From NCBI RefSeq assembly GCF_022138605.1, contig NZ_JACBFS010000001.1, forward strand, positions 124,001-188,000: DNA of 64,000 nt, written 5' to 3'. Below, one piece after another: positions 37,616 through 46,740 of the stretch. A model generated the notes under the pieces. The model ran no database searches. It saw only the letters and a program-made list of their open reading frames with translations, and was not told the DNA's origin. The first letter of the stretch is position 1; every line of letters starts with the position of its first letter. The stretch comes from Xanthobacter sp. NM-25 (GTDB lineage: Bacteria > Pseudomonadota > Alphaproteobacteria > Rhizobiales > Xanthobacteraceae). The position numbers and the translations under genes were made by a program.

Positions 37616-38221
37616 TCACAGCCAGGGCTGCTCGACCGCCTTGGTGGTCTCGTAGCTGTCGATGGCCGGAGCCTTCTCCAGGGTGAGGCCGATGTCGTCC
37701 AGCCCCTCCAGCAGGCAGCGCTTGCGGAACGGATCGATCTCGAAATGGATCGTGCCGCCGTCGGGCCCGCGGATCTCCTGGGCGGCAAGGTCGACGGTCA
37801 AGGTGGCGTTGGCGCCGCGCTCGGCATCCTCGAACAGCTTCTCCAGCTCCTCCTTGGACACCACGATGGGCAGGATGCCGTTCTTGAAGCAGTTGTTGTA
37901 GAAAATGTCCGCGAACGAGGTGGAGATCACGCAGCGGATGCCGAAATCCATGAGCGCCCAGGGGGCATGCTCACGGGACGAGCCGCAGCCGAAATTGTCG
38001 CCCGCCACCAGAACCTTCGCCTTGCGATACGCGGGCTGGTTGAGAACGAAATCCGGGTTCTCCGAGCCATCTTCCTTGTAGCGCATTTCCGAGAACAGGC
38101 CGGTGCCCAGGCCGGTGCGCTTGATGGTCTTCAGATACTGCTTGGGGATGATCATGTCGGTATCGACATTGACCAGCTTCAGCGGCGCGGCCACGCCTTC
38201 CAGAACGGTGAACTTATCCAT
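37616..38221 (-). CDS. leuD: 3-isopropylmalate dehydratase small subunit
   Basis: 201 residues. Aconitase swivel domain: MDKFTVLEGVAAPLKLVNVDTDMIIPKQYLKTIKRTGLGTGLF and the GDNFGCGSSREHAPWAL signature. With LeuC it isomerises 2-isopropylmalate to 3-isopropylmalate in leucine synthesis. It is separated from leuC by three unrelated genes, and no leuB is present in the window. Confidence 0.97.
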   Translation of the reverse strand: MDKFTVLEGVAAPLKLVNVDTDMIIPKQYLKTIKRTGLGTGLFSEMRYKEDGSENPDFVLNQPAYRKAKVLVAGDNFGCGSSREHAPWALMDFGIRCVISTSFADIFYNNCFKNGILPIVVSKEELEKLFEDAERGANATLTVDLAAQEIRGPDGGTIHFEIDPFRKRCLLEGLDDIGLTLEKAPAIDSYETTKAVEQPWL

Positions 38222-38301
38222 GACACGATGAGCTTTCGATGGTGTGAGCCATAAGGAGACCGGCCGGCAGCCGCCCGGCTCCGATGAAAAAATCCGTCCC
38301 T

Positions 38302-38856
38302 TCAGCCGCAGCGTTCGGGGAGCATGCGCTTCAGCACATCATCCTTGAACACCACATGATGCACCACCGCCGCCGCAGCATGCAGCAGCGCCAGCAGCAC
38401 CAATGCGTTGGCCAGGGTTTCGTGCACCTCCTTCACGGTGCCCGCCAGGTCGCGGTTGACCGCAATCGGCGAGGGAATGGTGAACAGGGAAAAGAACGAC
38501 ACGGTGCCGCCCCGCAGGAAGGTCAGGTAGATGCCCACCAGCGGCGTGGCGATCAGCAGCAGATAAAGCAGCCCATGGGCGCTGGCCGAGGCGATCGCCA
38601 CCGGCCGGCTGATCTGGTGCGAGGGACCGGGCACGCGCCCGAGCACGCGCACCGGGATGCGCACGGCCAGAAAGGCGATCAGCAGCAGCCCCACCGAGAT
38701 ATGGGTCCACCAGATCCACGCCCGTTCCGGCGTGCCGCGCGCGAAAAAGCCCTCCAGATAGGTCACGCCATAAACCACCACCACCGCCAGCACGGTGAGC
38801 CAGTGCAGGGCGCGCAGGGTGGGCGGGTAGCGGGTCAGCGTCGGATCGACAGACAT
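38302..38856 (-). CDS. Cytochrome b561
   Basis: 184 residues from ATG (MSVDPTLTRYPPTLRALHW) with GGAG eight bases upstream. Four membrane helices with the b561 histidines: LRALHWLTV (helix 1), WWTHISVGLLL (helix 2), ASAHGLLYLL (helix 3) and LLALLHAAAAVVHH (helix 4). A di-heme superoxide:ubiquinone oxidoreductase or similar electron carrier of the inner membrane. The minus-strand upstream region contains TATTAT (about 38885). Confidence 0.9.
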   Translation of the reverse strand: MSVDPTLTRYPPTLRALHWLTVLAVVVVYGVTYLEGFFARGTPERAWIWWTHISVGLLLIAFLAVRIPVRVLGRVPGPSHQISRPVAIASASAHGLLYLLLIATPLVGIYLTFLRGGTVSFFSLFTIPSPIAVNRDLAGTVKEVHETLANALVLLALLHAAAAVVHHVVFKDDVLKRMLPERCG

Positions 38857-38924
38857 CGGAAGCTCCATTTCTTTGGAGTTATTCTAATAATATGCCCCGC
38901 AGCGGACCAGGGCCTCCCGGCCGG

Positions 38925-39377
38925 TCAGTCGGCCTCCGCCTCCAGAGCTTCCATATCGGCGTCGGACAGGCCGAAATGGTGGCCGATCTCGTGCACCAGG
39001 ACATGGCTCACCAGGTCACCCAGGGTCTCCTCATGCTCCGCCCAATAATCGAGAATGGGCCGGCGATAGAGGAACACCATGTTCGGCATCTGCCCGGTCT
39101 GGGCGAGCGCGCCACCCTGTGCTCGGCCGATCCCTTGGAACAGGCCCAGCAGATCGAACTCGCTGTCCAGCTGCATGGCGTCCAGCACCTCGTCGGTCGG
39201 GAAATCCTCTACCGCGATCACCACGTCGGCGCACAGCGCCCGAAAGCTCTCGGGCAACCGCGCGAAGGCCGCGGCGGCCAGCTCCTCCAGGTCCGCGAGC
39301 CCGGGCGCGACGCGATCCCGCCAGGGGTTGGCGGCGGGCGCCAGCGGTGTCACGCCTGACGGCGCCTGATCCGACAT
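38925..39377 (-). CDS. Metallopeptidase-family (Zincin_1) protein
   Basis: 150 residues from ATG (MSDQAPSGVTPLAPAANPW) with GGGAGC upstream. The C-terminal HEIGHHFGLSDADMEALE supplies the HExxH zinc motif. The family (Pfam Zincin_1, DUF-type minigluzincin) is common in alphaproteobacteria, cytoplasmic and of unknown substrate. It is near leuD/cytochrome b561 but separated from both. Confidence 0.88.
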   Translation of the reverse strand: MSDQAPSGVTPLAPAANPWRDRVAPGLADLEELAAAAFARLPESFRALCADVVIAVEDFPTDEVLDAMQLDSEFDLLGLFQGIGRAQGGALAQTGQMPNMVFLYRRPILDYWAEHEETLGDLVSHVLVHEIGHHFGLSDADMEALEAEAD

Positions 39378-39546
39378 GAGCTGCTCCCGGCGGGTGGCCC
39401 CGCCTGTCTTGCGCCCGCAGATTCGGGGCTGGTGTGCGGATCCAGCGCCCGCCCCATTCGCCCGTCGCACCGCGCGCCTCACGACGGCGTGAGGCCGATG
39501 AACGGTTTCTGAACGGAGATCTTAAGAGGCGTTCAGCTGGACTTGG

Positions 39547-39576
39547 TTAAGGAACTCTTAATCGACTTCCGTCGTT
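39547..39576 (+). promoter_or_regulatory. Overlapping CtrA box and sigma-EcfG-type promoter
   Basis: TTAA-N7-TTAA (39547-39550, 39558-39561) is a full match to the CtrA consensus. GGAAC-N17-CGTT (39551-39555, 39573-39576) is a full match to the EcfG general-stress promoter of alphaproteobacteria. The two overlap. Transcription would start near 39583, 26 bases before the peptide start codon. Confidence 0.6.
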
Positions 39577-39608
39577 GAACAGACAGAAAGCGACAAGGGA
39601 GAGTGACC

Positions 39609-39728
39609 ATGCTTCGCAAGATTGCGGTCACCGGTGCGCTGGTGACCATCCTTGGAATCGCTGCGTTTTTCGCGCCCCACGAGGCCAACGCCACGATCAT
39701 CTCGGGCGCTGGCGCGCTTCCCTTCTAA
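39609..39728 (+). CDS. 39-residue secreted small peptide
   Basis: ATG with a GGGAG Shine-Dalgarno 8 bases upstream, TAA stop after 39 codons. Residues 1-28 form a classical signal peptide (MLRKIAVTGALVTILGIAAF, then APHEANA), leaving a mature tail of about 11 residues, TIISGAGALPF. It is too short to assign to a family. It sits alone between leuC and the zincin gene behind a stress/cell-cycle-type promoter. A small envelope or signalling peptide is possible but is inference. Confidence 0.7.
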   Translation: MLRKIAVTGALVTILGIAAFFAPHEANATIISGAGALPF

Positions 39729-39865
39729 GGGCGCTGGATCGCGCGGGGCTTTTGCGCCCCGCATGATCACGCTGTTGTGAAGGCGCGGGCCACCACGAAC
39801 GCTGGCGCGTCACCCACGTGCCACAGGCGGGCGCGGACGCCCGCCCGAGAGACGCCTGCCGAAGA

Positions 39866-41293
39866 TCAGCCGGCCTTCGGGAACGACCGCACGTCCACGA
39901 AGTGACCGGCGATGGCCGCGGCAGCCGCCATGGCCGGCGACACCAGGTGGGTGCGCCCCTTGAAGCCCTGGCGCCCCTCGAAATTCCGGTTCGAGGTGGA
40001 CGCGCAGCGCTCCTCCGGCTTCAGCCGGTCGGCATTCATGGCCAGGCACATGGAACAGCCGGGCTCGCGCCATTCAAAGCCGGCGGCGGTGAAGATCTTG
40101 TCGAGACCCTCGGCCTCCGCCTGTTCCTTCACCAGGCCCGAGCCGGGAACCACCATGGCCGACACCTTCGGATTGACCTGATGGCCGGCCACCACCGCCG
40201 CGGCCGCGCGCATGTCCTCGATGCGGCCGTTGGTGCAGGAGCCGATGAACACCCGATCGATGCCGATATCAGTGATCTTGGTGCCGGCGGTGAGCCCCAT
40301 ATAGGCCAGCGCCCGCTTCTTGGCGGCCCGCTTCACCTCGTCGGCGATCAGCTCCGGATCAGGCACCAGACCTTCCACGGAGATCACGTCCTCGGGGCTG
40401 GTGCCCCACGACACGATGGGCGGCAGGGCCGCGCCATCGAGACGGATCTCGCTGTCGAAATGGGCGCCCTCGTCGCTCTTCAAGGTCTGCCAATAGGCGA
40501 CCGCCTTCTCCCAATCGGCGCCGGTCGGGGCTTTCGGGCGACCCATGAGATAGGCGAACGCCTTTTCATCCGGCGCCACCAGGCCGGCGCGAGCGCCGCC
40601 TTCGATGGTCATGTTGCAGACCGTCATGCGCCCTTCCATGGACAGGTCGCGGATGACGTCGCCGGCATATTCGATGACATAGCCGGTGCCACCGGCGGTG
40701 CCGATGGTGCCGATGATGGCAAGCACCACATCCTTCGCGCCCACGCCTTCGGGAAGCTTCCCGTCGACGGTGACACGCATGTTCTTCGCCTTCTTCTGGA
40801 TCAGCGTCTGGGTGGCGAGCACATGCTCCACCTCCGAGGTGCCGATCCCGTGGGCGAGCGCGCCGAACGCGCCGTGGGTCGAGGTGTGGCTGTCACCGCA
40901 CACAATGGTGGTGCCGGGCAGGGTGAAACCCTGCTCGGGGCCCACCACATGCACCACGCCCTGGCGCTTGTCGAAGCCGTCGTAATACTCGATGCCGAAT
41001 TCCTTGGTGTTCTCGGCCAGCGCGGCGATCTGCGCGACACTCTCCGGATCGGGATTCGGCAGGGTGCGGTCGGTGGTGGGAACGTTGTGGTCGACCACGG
41101 CCAGGGTCTTGGCCGGCGCGCGCACCGGGCGACCGGCCATGCGCAGCCCCTCGAACGCCTGCGGGCTCGTCACTTCATGCACCAGATGGCGGTCGATATA
41201 GAGCAGGCAGGTGCCATCCTCCTGGCGCGCCACCACGTGGTCGTCGAAGATCTTGTCGTAGAGGGTGCGGGGGCTGCCGGCGGGTGCGGTCAT
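39866..41293 (-). CDS. leuC: 3-isopropylmalate dehydratase large subunit
   Basis: 475 residues from ATG (MTAPAGSPRTLYDKIFDDH) with GAGGA about 8 bases before. Aconitase-family [4Fe-4S] enzyme; cluster cysteines in VFIGSCTNGRIED and the pair CSMC of GCSMCLAMNADRL. Signature VCGDSHTSTHGAFGALAHGIGTSEVEHVLATQ. It forms the isopropylmalate isomerase with LeuD. Confidence 0.97.
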   Translation of the reverse strand: MTAPAGSPRTLYDKIFDDHVVARQEDGTCLLYIDRHLVHEVTSPQAFEGLRMAGRPVRAPAKTLAVVDHNVPTTDRTLPNPDPESVAQIAALAENTKEFGIEYYDGFDKRQGVVHVVGPEQGFTLPGTTIVCGDSHTSTHGAFGALAHGIGTSEVEHVLATQTLIQKKAKNMRVTVDGKLPEGVGAKDVVLAIIGTIGTAGGTGYVIEYAGDVIRDLSMEGRMTVCNMTIEGGARAGLVAPDEKAFAYLMGRPKAPTGADWEKAVAYWQTLKSDEGAHFDSEIRLDGAALPPIVSWGTSPEDVISVEGLVPDPELIADEVKRAAKKRALAYMGLTAGTKITDIGIDRVFIGSCTNGRIEDMRAAAAVVAGHQVNPKVSAMVVPGSGLVKEQAEAEGLDKIFTAAGFEWREPGCSMCLAMNADRLKPEERCASTSNRNFEGRQGFKGRTHLVSPAMAAAAAIAGHFVDVRSFPKAG

Positions 41294-41699
41294 GGATGTA
41301 TCCTCAAAGGCTTGAGCCGAGTGGAAGGCCGGCGCGCGAAAGGGCGCCGGTCCGCATGCGAAGAACGGAGAAGGGACGCGCGTCAGCGCGCGAGCACGGC
41401 CGAGGCGGCGGTGGTGAAGCGGCCGAAGAACCGGCCCGGCAGGCGCACATGATCGGGCACCGCCGCGAATTCCATGGTGGTGCGCGCAAACGGCCCGGCG
41501 GCGCAGAAAGCGGCCCGGCTGACATTCGCGGATATGGCGCACACGTGGAGCATGGCGGGTTTGTAGCAGTTCCATGCTGTGTCGACAATCATGCGCTGCG
41601 ACATGTTCCTGTCATGCTTTGCCGCGACACGGGAGCGTTGCCGGCGCATCCTCAACCGGATCAGACCGTCGGATTCGGGACCAGGCTGGGGACCAAACG
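41294..41699. other. Intergenic gap between leuC and the MgtC-like gene
   Basis: About 400 bases between divergent genes. A 56-codon minus-strand frame (41383-41553) crosses it, but no ribosome site or family was recognised, so it is not called. No leucine-codon leader or clear promoter pair was identified. Confidence 0.35.
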
Positions 41700-42416
41700 G
41701 TGCAGTTCATCGCCAATTTCGACCTGCAGAACTTTCTCGACACCATCGTCAGCCTGGGCGCAGCCTTCATCTTTGGAACCCTGATCGGCGCCGAGCGGCA
41801 GTATCGCCAACGCACGGCGGGCCTGCGCACCAACGTGCTGGTGGCGGTGGGGGCGGCCGCATTCACCGATCTGGCCGCGCGCGTGGGATCCTCGCAGGAT
41901 GCCATGCGGGTGGTCGCCAACGTGGTCACCGGCGTCGGCTTCCTCGGCGCCGGTGTGATCATGAAGGAAGGGCTCAACGTGCGTGGCCTGAACACGGCGG
42001 CGACCCTCTGGTGCTCGGCGGCGGTGGGCGCCTGCACCGGCGCCGACATGCTGGGCGAGGCCTTCCTCATCACCTTCATCGTCATCGCCGGCAACACCCT
42101 GCTGCGCCCCCTCGCCGCCGTCATCGACCGCATCCCCATCGACGAGCGCAGCTCGGAAGTGAGCTATGAGGTGCGCGTCTCCACCGATGCCGCCGCGGTC
42201 TCCTCCGTCCGCGATCAGCTCACCGAGGCGCTGGACGCCGCCAAATATCCCGCCGGCGACGTGGAAACCGAGACCCAGGCCGATGGCGGCGTCGACATCA
42301 TCGCCAAGCTGGTCAGCACGGCCGTCGACCGGGCCGAGCTCGACGCGGTGGTGGAGGCGCTGGAGCGCCTGCCGCGGGTCACCCACGCCACGTGGGAAAG
42401 CTCCACCCAGGACTGA
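41700..42416 (+). CDS. MgtC/SapB-family membrane protein
   Basis: 238 residues from a GTG with GGGGAC upstream. MgtC core of four helices: IVSLGAAFIFGTLIGAERQYRQRTAGLRTNVLVAVGAAAF and VANVVTGVGFLGAGVIMKEGLNVRGLNTAATLWCSAAVG, with a C-terminal ACT-like soluble domain (YEVRVSTDAAAVSSVRDQL). MgtC-family proteins modulate magnesium homeostasis and the F1F0 ATPase. The full-length form has this C-terminal domain, as in Salmonella MgtC. Confidence 0.9.
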   Translation: MQFIANFDLQNFLDTIVSLGAAFIFGTLIGAERQYRQRTAGLRTNVLVAVGAAAFTDLAARVGSSQDAMRVVANVVTGVGFLGAGVIMKEGLNVRGLNTAATLWCSAAVGACTGADMLGEAFLITFIVIAGNTLLRPLAAVIDRIPIDERSSEVSYEVRVSTDAAAVSSVRDQLTEALDAAKYPAGDVETETQADGGVDIIAKLVSTAVDRAELDAVVEALERLPRVTHATWESSTQD

Positions 42417-42460
42417 GCCGGAAGGCGCGCCGCAATCGCCCCCACCGGAGGCGCCGAACC

Positions 42461-43282
42461 TCACCCCTGCGTCAGATGGTGCAGCACGATGCCGGAGGTG
42501 GTGGCCACGTTGAGGCTGTCGAACCCCGGCGCCATGGGAATGGCCACCGTGCGCGCCCGCGCCAGCACGGTCTCCGGCAGGCCCGGCCCCTCGGTTCCGA
42601 ACAGCGCTGCCACACGAGGCGGACGCACCAGCCGCGACAAGGGCTCACGCCCGGCCGGCGACAAGGCGACAACGTCGACATCCGCCGCCTCCAGTGCCGC
42701 CATCATGGCCGAGAGCGAGCCCATGCGCGCGAACGGCACGATCAGGCTCGCCCCCACCGAGACCCGGATCGCCTTGCGGTAGAGCGGATCACAACTGGCC
42801 GCATCGAGCAGCACCAGATCGGCGCCAAAGCCCGCCGCATTGCGGAAGATGCCGCCCATATTGTCGTGATTGGTGATGCCGGCCACCGCCACCACCAGGG
42901 CGCGCGGCCCCAGCGCCGCAAGCTCCTCTTCCGCGACCGGAGCCATCCGCGCGACCCCGAGGGCGAGAATGCCGCGATGGATGGGAAAGCCCACCACCCG
43001 GTCCATCACCGCCTGCGTCGCGACATAGACGGGCACCGACGCCGGGACGGCGGCGATGAGATCGGCAAGGCGCGCCGCCTGCGGTTCCGACAGCAACAGG
43101 GACGAGATGCGATGGCCGAGGGGCGTCGCCCCTTCCCGGTCGAGGCGCGGCACCAAAAGGCGCAGCACCACCTCGCCTTCCAGCATGAACCGCCCCTGCC
43201 GGCCCACCAGATCCCGCTCACGCACGGCGCGATAATCGGCGATCCGGGGGTCATCGGCATCGGTTACGGAAAACATCATCAT
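42461..43282 (-). CDS. TrmH/SpoU-family RNA 2'-O-methyltransferase
   Basis: 273 residues from the first of three ATGs (MMMFSVTDADDPRIADYRAV); the frame stays open upstream. N-terminal substrate-binding region, then the SPOUT knot: GITNHDNMGGIFRNAAGFGADLVLLD (motif 1), ALFGTEGPGLPETVLARA (motif 2) and IPMAPGFDSLNVATTSGIVLHHL (motif 3) with all three knot motifs. It methylates a ribose in rRNA or tRNA; the target is not predictable. Confidence 0.9.
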   Translation of the reverse strand: MMMFSVTDADDPRIADYRAVRERDLVGRQGRFMLEGEVVLRLLVPRLDREGATPLGHRISSLLLSEPQAARLADLIAAVPASVPVYVATQAVMDRVVGFPIHRGILALGVARMAPVAEEELAALGPRALVVAVAGITNHDNMGGIFRNAAGFGADLVLLDAASCDPLYRKAIRVSVGASLIVPFARMGSLSAMMAALEAADVDVVALSPAGREPLSRLVRPPRVAALFGTEGPGLPETVLARARTVAIPMAPGFDSLNVATTSGIVLHHLTQG

Positions 43283-43612
43283 CGCGCCGCAGGAGTTCGC
43301 AAAACTTGGAGCGCGTAGCATCCGGCGAGGCCTGCGGTCTACCCGCACCATGCAGGGCTCCGTGCCCTGCCCTCGCGCAGCTCCGGCAGCCTTCACGAAA
43401 AGCGGCCAAGACCGGCGCAATGAGAAGATCTGGCCTCATGGCAACGGCCGGAGCGCCCGGCGCGTGCACCGACGCCGCAAGGCGTGCACAAGCATGTCGA
43501 CGCCACGCGGCGTTCACAATCTGGCCTCCAGAGGGGCCTAACCTCCGCGTCGGATGGAAAGGGACCGCCACCGCGCAGCGGGCGGTGCTCAGGCAGGGAC
43601 GGAGAGCCGGGG
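43283..43612. other. Intergenic gap before the OpgC-like gene
   Basis: 330 bases between divergent genes. Frames on both strands cross it without homology or ribosome sites. It presumably holds both promoters; none was recognised. Confidence 0.35.
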
Positions 43613-44740
43613 ATGGGCAGTGACGACAGGCGAATCGTCAGCGTCGATTTCTGGCGCGGCTTCGCCTTGCTGACGATCTTCATCAACCACGTGCCCGGCC
43701 ACCTGCTGGGCCGCTACACCTTTCGAAACTTCGGGGTCTCCGACGCGGCCGAGTTGTTCGTCCTGCTGGCGGGCGTGTCCGCGGCGTTCGCCTATGTGCG
43801 TCCGTTCACGCCCGGTGCGCGGATGCGGGTGACCGCGCGCATCTGGACCCGCGCCTTCAACCTCTATGCCGCCCATCTGGCGCTGCTGCTGGTGGCGGTG
43901 GCGGTCATCGGCGGCTTCGTGGTGCAGACGGGGGATACGCGCGTCCTCACCTGGTACCATCTGGACCTCATCACCGAGGCACCGCTGGAATCGCTGGTGG
44001 GGATCGCGCTGCTCACTTTCCAGCCGGCCTATCTCAACATCCTGCCTCTTTATGTGAGCCTGCTGCTGTTGGCGCCGCTGCTGGTGGCTCTCACCCGCCG
44101 CAGTATCGCCCTCGGCCTTTCGGTGTCCCTCGCCCTGTATCTGGTGACGCAATTCGCCCACCTCGGACCACCGGTCTGGCCCGGTGCCGGCCGCTGGTCC
44201 TTCAATCCCCTGGCGTGGCAGCTTCTGTTCACCTGCGGCCTTGCCATCGGCGTGATGATCGACAGGGGCGGGGTGCGAATTGCCCATCGCGCCCTCGACG
44301 TCATTGCCCCGTCTTACCTCCTGGCGACGCTCGTCTGGGCGCAACTGTCGTTTCCCGCGTCGCTGGAAGTCTGGCCCCTGCCCGCCTTCGTCTGGGATTT
44401 CGACAAGACCAATCTCGCTCTGCCCCGTCTGCTGCACGTGCTGGCCCTTGCTTACTGCGTGGCGCGCCTGCCGGTGGAACGGTGGCTGCGCGCCAGCGCC
44501 GCGAGCGCGCCACTCACGATCATCGGCCGCCACGCGCTGCCGGTGTTCTGCCTGGGCACGGTCCTGAGCCTTGGGGCGCAAGTGTTGCGACCGCAATTCG
44601 ATGGCGCCGTGTCATTCGACCTGTTAATCGTTTTCGTCGGCTTCTTTCTCCAGTGGCTGCTCGCATGGGTGCTCGAATGGCAGCAGGCCGGGCGCACGGT
44701 GGATACGTCAGCGGCGGCGCGGCTGGCACCGCGCGCCTGA
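43613..44740 (+). CDS. OpgC-like membrane acyltransferase
   Basis: 375 residues from ATG (MGSDDRRIVSVDFWRGFALLTIFINHV) with GGAGAG upstream. About ten helices; the first carries the OpgC pattern R-I-x-x-x-D-x-x-R-G. Members of this family succinylate periplasmic glucans or acylate envelope polymers. The downstream gene overlaps its stop (TGATG) and encodes an exported SGNH-like protein, so both probably act on the same envelope polymer. Confidence 0.88.
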   Translation: MGSDDRRIVSVDFWRGFALLTIFINHVPGHLLGRYTFRNFGVSDAAELFVLLAGVSAAFAYVRPFTPGARMRVTARIWTRAFNLYAAHLALLLVAVAVIGGFVVQTGDTRVLTWYHLDLITEAPLESLVGIALLTFQPAYLNILPLYVSLLLLAPLLVALTRRSIALGLSVSLALYLVTQFAHLGPPVWPGAGRWSFNPLAWQLLFTCGLAIGVMIDRGGVRIAHRALDVIAPSYLLATLVWAQLSFPASLEVWPLPAFVWDFDKTNLALPRLLHVLALAYCVARLPVERWLRASAASAPLTIIGRHALPVFCLGTVLSLGAQVLRPQFDGAVSFDLLIVFVGFFLQWLLAWVLEWQQAGRTVDTSAAARLAPRA

Positions 44741-45435
44741 TGGGTCTCGTCTGCGCCATTCTTCTGGGCTTTGCCGGCCCTGGGCAGGCGGACATGTCCC
44801 GCGCCTGCCGGGTGCCGGAGATCCTGCTCACCTTCGACAGCGACCTGAAGCGCACCGAGCGCCTGGTGGACCGCTCCCAGCCGGTGCGGATCCTCCTGGT
44901 GGGCCCGCAGCCCGATCGCCTTGCCATGTCGCAGAAGAAGCGCAGCCGCCTGGAAGTGGAGTTGCGCCGGCGGCTGCCGGACATCGACTTCACCATCATC
45001 GAGGAAGGCCCTCAGGCGGGCCTCGCCAGCGAGGCGTTCCAGCGCATGCGCTCGGCCATCGAGCAGGTGGAGCCGGATCTCGTGATCTGGCAGGTGGGCA
45101 CCGGCGATGCCCTGGCCGCCACCCAGCCGGAAGACTTCGCCCAGACCCTGGAGCAGGCCGCGGACTTCCTGAAAGGGCGCGACATCGACCTGGTGCTGAT
45201 CGACCCGCCGTTCGTCCCCAACGTTCCGCACGAAAAGCTATACGGTCGCATCGTCGATCAGATCGACACCCTCTCCGATCAAGAGAAGATGAACGTGGTG
45301 CAGCAGTATGCGGCCACCAGCTATCTCCTCGCCCATCCCACCGCCGGCCAGCAGGAGCCGCCGCTGGATCAGAAGGGGCGCTTGTGCATGCCGGAACTGG
45401 TGGCGGAAGCCATCGTCCGCGCGGTGACGCGGTAA
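44740..45435 (+). CDS. Exported SGNH/GDSL-like protein, partner of the OpgC-like gene
   Basis: 231 residues from an ATG that overlaps the OpgC stop (TGATG). Signal-like N-terminus (MGLVCAILLGFAGPGQA). The core QPVRILLVGPQPDRLAMSQKKR..LEVELRRRLPDIDFTIIEEG, then PDLVIWQVGTGDALAAT and IDLVLIDPPFVP resembles an SGNH hydrolase in which the GxND block reads VGTGDA. Possibly an esterase/deacylase or acyl-transfer partner. Sequence identity is weak; function inferred from the overlap with the acyltransferase. Confidence 0.65.
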   Translation: MGLVCAILLGFAGPGQADMSRACRVPEILLTFDSDLKRTERLVDRSQPVRILLVGPQPDRLAMSQKKRSRLEVELRRRLPDIDFTIIEEGPQAGLASEAFQRMRSAIEQVEPDLVIWQVGTGDALAATQPEDFAQTLEQAADFLKGRDIDLVLIDPPFVPNVPHEKLYGRIVDQIDTLSDQEKMNVVQQYAATSYLLAHPTAGQQEPPLDQKGRLCMPELVAEAIVRAVTR

Positions 45436-45513
45436 GGCCAGCCCCCTTCACCCCCCCTTAACCCGTTGCCGCCACACTGCCCTTCGTGAGTGAGCGTTGC
45501 GTAGGGTTGCGTC

Positions 45514-46725
45514 ATGCGTAGTGTGATCAAGGGGGCGCCCGAACGGGCGGTGAGCCGGTCTGACGAGCGCGCCGAAAGGTTTGCGGCGTCCCCCTTGACC
45601 ACAACGGATACCCCGCGCCTGCCGCTGAACCAGGTGCTGGTGGGCGACAGTATTCACGAGCTGTCGAAGCTGCCGGCCCATAGCGTCGATCTCGTCTTCG
45701 CCGATCCGCCCTACAATCTCCAGCTCGGCGGCGAGCTCAAGCGCCCGGACGAGAGCCGGGTGGATGCGGTGGACGACGCCTGGGACCAATTCGAGAGCTT
45801 CGCCGCCTATGATTCCTTCACCCGCGCCTGGCTGCTGGCGGCGCGGCGTGCGCTGAAGCCGGACGGCACCTTGTTCGTCATCGGCTCCTATCACAACATC
45901 TTCCGCGTCGGCGCGCTGATGCAGGATCTGGGCTTCTGGATCCTCAACGACATCATCTGGCGCAAGGCCAATCCCATGCCCAATTTCCGGGGCCGGCGCT
46001 TCACCAATGCCCATGAAACCCTGATCTGGGCGGCGCGCAGCCCCCAATCCAAATATACCTTCAATTACGAGGCCTTGAAGGGCGGCAACGAGGATGTGCA
46101 GGTGCGCTCCGACTGGCTGTTCCCCCTGTGTACCGGGCAGGAGCGGCTGAAGGACAAAAAGGGTCGCAAGCTGCATCCCACCCAGAAGCCGGAAGCGCTG
46201 CTGGCCCGTGTTCTGCTCTCCGCCACCAAGCCCGGCGACGTGGTGGTGGACCCCTTCTTCGGCTCCGGCACCACCGGCGCGGTGGCCAAGCGCCTGCGCC
46301 GCTCGTTCATCGGTATCGAGCGTGAAGAGGCCTATGCCGAGGCCGCCCGAGCCCGCATCGACGCGGTGGAGCCTCTGGCCGAGGAGGTGCTGATCGCACC
46401 GCCGAGCGCCCGCGAAGCGCCTCGGGTCGCCTTTTCCGCCCTGGTGGAGCGCGGCTTCGTCACACCCGGATCGGAGCTGACCGACGCCAAGGGCCGCTTC
46501 CGCGCCGTGGTGCGCGCCGATGGCACCATCGCCCTCGCCCTCGCCGGCGCCGAGCAGCCCCAGCCGGCCAAGGTCGGCTCCATCCACCGCATGGGCGCCC
46601 TCGCCCAGGGTGCCGAGGCCTGCAACGGCTGGACCTTCTGGCACGTGGAAGAGGCAGGCCGCCGCCATCCCATCGACGTGCTGCGCGCCCGGCTGCGGGC
46701 CGAGATGGGCATCGCCGCCGAATAG
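45514..46725 (+). CDS. ccrM: CcrM, adenine-N6 DNA methyltransferase (GANTC)
   Basis: 403 residues. Catalytic DPPYNLQLGGELKRPDESRVDAVDD (about residue 65) and SAM motif DPFFGSGTTGAVAKRLRRSFIGIE near 245. The DNA-recognition block GFWILNDIIWRKANPMPNFRGRRFTNAHETLIWA and a C-terminal RAMA-like domain ending HVEEAGRRHPIDVLRARLR match Caulobacter CcrM. It methylates GANTC after replication and helps time the cell cycle in alphaproteobacteria. It has about 35 extra N-terminal residues relative to Caulobacter; an internal start is possible. Confidence 0.95.
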   Translation: MRSVIKGAPERAVSRSDERAERFAASPLTTTDTPRLPLNQVLVGDSIHELSKLPAHSVDLVFADPPYNLQLGGELKRPDESRVDAVDDAWDQFESFAAYDSFTRAWLLAARRALKPDGTLFVIGSYHNIFRVGALMQDLGFWILNDIIWRKANPMPNFRGRRFTNAHETLIWAARSPQSKYTFNYEALKGGNEDVQVRSDWLFPLCTGQERLKDKKGRKLHPTQKPEALLARVLLSATKPGDVVVDPFFGSGTTGAVAKRLRRSFIGIEREEAYAEAARARIDAVEPLAEEVLIAPPSAREAPRVAFSALVERGFVTPGSELTDAKGRFRAVVRADGTIALALAGAEQPQPAKVGSIHRMGALAQGAEACNGWTFWHVEEAGRRHPIDVLRARLRAEMGIAAE

Positions 46726-46740
46726 GTGCCCCTTTCCCAC

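Noticed and set aside
41383..41553. 56-codon minus-strand frame upstream of leuC
   Set aside because: No ribosome site, no family, and Ala/Arg/Phe-rich content of a chance frame in high-GC DNA.
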